Shown one piece after another: positions 4,959 to 5,908 of a DNA stretch of 5,908 bases (its first letter is position 1; each line of letters starts with the position of its first letter). Position numbers and translations under genes: made by a program. The notes beneath the pieces were generated by a model. That model ran no database searches. It had not been told where the DNA came from and was given only the letters and a program-made list of their open reading frames with translations. Source of the DNA: Bacillota bacterium (GTDB taxonomy: Bacteria; Bacillota; Bacilli; Calditerricolales; Calditerricolaceae); assembly GCA_017577925.1 (NCBI GenBank), contig PKQU01000132.1, positions 1-5,908 on the forward strand, read 5' to 3'.

Positions 4959-5908
4959 ATGTGGAAAGGAAAGCGCAAGCGGAAAAAGCAGGCGCTGACG
5001 GAGCGTCCCGAGGTTCGCGCGTACTTTGAGCAGAAAATCGAAGTCCGCGCCGAGGATACCCCCGTGCACACGCGCGTCAACGTAAACGTGGCGCGCATCC
5101 GGGATTGGCTGGGGAATCCACCGGATCTCCAGGTGCGTCACCTGCATATTCACGGAAAAACACCGGCTGCCGTTGTGTACATTGAGGTGCTGGTCGACGC
5201 ACGCCACCTGAACGAACACGTTCTCGAACCGCTGCTGGGCGAGTACGGGGGCGGTGCGGAGCCGTACGTGGGCGCTGCCAAGCTGCGGGACCTGCTGGAA
5301 GTGGGGAGCCTTCGCGAGGTGGACCGGATGGCCGACGCGCTGCGCGCCCTCCTATCGGGATACGCGATCCTGTTTCTGCAGGGCGCCAGCCGCGCCGTGG
5401 CTGTTGACATTAAGGGATGGGAGAAGCGTTCGGTTGAGGAGCCCAGCACGGAATCGGCGGTGCGCGGACCACGGGAAGGGCTGCTGGAAAACGCGCACGT
5501 CAACCTGGGCCTGCTGCGCGCCCGCTTGCGCGATCCGGACCTGCGTGTAGAGCGGCGGGTATTTGGGCAGCGCACCCAAACCGACGTCTACATCCTTTAC
5601 ATCGACGGCATCGTCAACCTCCAGGCGCTGGCCGAACTAAAACAACGCCTCGACAACCTCCACATCGACGGCATTCTCGACTCCGGCTACCTCGAGGAAC
5701 TGATTGAAGACGCCAGCTGGTCGCCGTTTCCCCAGGTGCAGGCCACCGAGCGTCCGGACAAGGTGGCCGCCCACCTGCTTGAGGGCAAGATCGCCCTGCT
5801 GGTAAACGGCTCCCCCTTCGCGCTCATCGTCCCCGCAGTGTTTCACCAGTTCTACCACGCGGCGGAAGACTACTACGAGCGGGCGCTGATCGCCTCTCTG
5901 GTGCGCGT
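4959..5908 (+). CDS. gerAA: Spore germination protein, GerA family A subunit (3' end off the right edge)
   Basis: A-subunit of a spore germinant receptor, expected in the inner membrane of the spore, where GerA-type receptors sense amino acids or sugars and trigger germination. The frame is open to the edge with 316 visible residues; the family is usually about 480-560 residues, so the C-terminal membrane domain is missing. Signatures are WEKRSVEEP (154-162), GPREGLLENAHVN (from 170), the RLRDPDLRVE and TDVYILYIDGIVN stretch that follows, SPFPQ (255-259), TERPD (263-267), LLEGKIALLVNG and PFALIVP, then EDYYERA near the edge. These mark the soluble N-terminal part up to the start of the membrane domain. 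The N-terminus is very basic (KGKRKRKK, residues 3-10). The gene is divergent from ypbB across 142 bp. GerC- and GerB-type subunit genes would be expected beyond the right edge. The A-subunit assignment is firm; the specific operon (gerA, gerB, gerK) cannot be told, so the symbol is generic. Confidence 0.93.
   Translation, partial: MWKGKRKRKKQALTERPEVRAYFEQKIEVRAEDTPVHTRVNVNVARIRDWLGNPPDLQVRHLHIHGKTPAAVVYIEVLVDARHLNEHVLEPLLGEYGGGAEPYVGAAKLRDLLEVGSLREVDRMADALRALLSGYAILFLQGASRAVAVDIKGWEKRSVEEPSTESAVRGPREGLLENAHVNLGLLRARLRDPDLRVERRVFGQRTQTDVYILYIDGIVNLQALAELKQRLDNLHIDGILDSGYLEELIEDASWSPFPQVQATERPDKVAAHLLEGKIALLVNGSPFALIVPAVFHQFYHAAEDYYERALIASLVR

Noticed and set aside
3857..5029. Plus-strand frame opposite ypbB running into the gerA start
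   Set aside because: It shadows ypbB and overlaps gerA in another frame; low-complexity composition and no supported start.

Overview
This window looks like chromosomal DNA of an endospore-forming, GC-rich and probably thermophilic member of the Bacillota. Three things support this: a GerA-type spore germinant-receptor subunit at the right edge, a YpbB-like/RecQ gene pair arranged as in Bacillus subtilis ypbB-recS, and strong G/C preference at third codon positions. High-GC Bacillaceae relatives such as Calditerricola fit, but the genus is only a guess from composition and gene content.

Layout from left to right. Positions 1-427 (minus) hold the first 142 codons of a small membrane protein of unknown function that runs off the left edge. 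Positions 428-579 are non-coding and carry a strong hairpin and an 11-bp direct repeat. Positions 580-2019 (minus) encode a succinate-semialdehyde dehydrogenase of the GabD type with its catalytic residues intact. A 95-bp gap with an 8-bp inverted repeat follows. Positions 2115-3665 (minus) encode a short RecQ helicase (RecS/YpbC type, without RQC or HRDC domains). It overlaps by 4 nt (GTGA) with the preceding gene at 3662-4816 (minus), a YpbB-like protein with a C-terminal HTH_40-type domain. A 142-bp divergent intergenic region separates that gene from the plus-strand gerA-family gene, which starts at 4959 and runs off the right edge.

The YpbB-like protein and RecQ are almost certainly co-transcribed and translationally coupled, which suggests joint action in DNA repair or recombination. 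GabD lies downstream on the same strand and could be read through or have its own promoter. The divergent region carries two plausible promoters facing opposite ways: an extended -10 for ypbB that overlaps the most upstream possible ATG and so argues for a downstream start, and a sigma-G-like promoter for gerA that would fit forespore expression. No mobile element, CRISPR array, tRNA or rRNA is visible. The long open frames on the plus strand opposite recQ and gabD are composition artefacts. Overall this is a fairly ordinary core-genome region; the most interesting thread is the YpbB/RecQ pair as a possible split helicase system.
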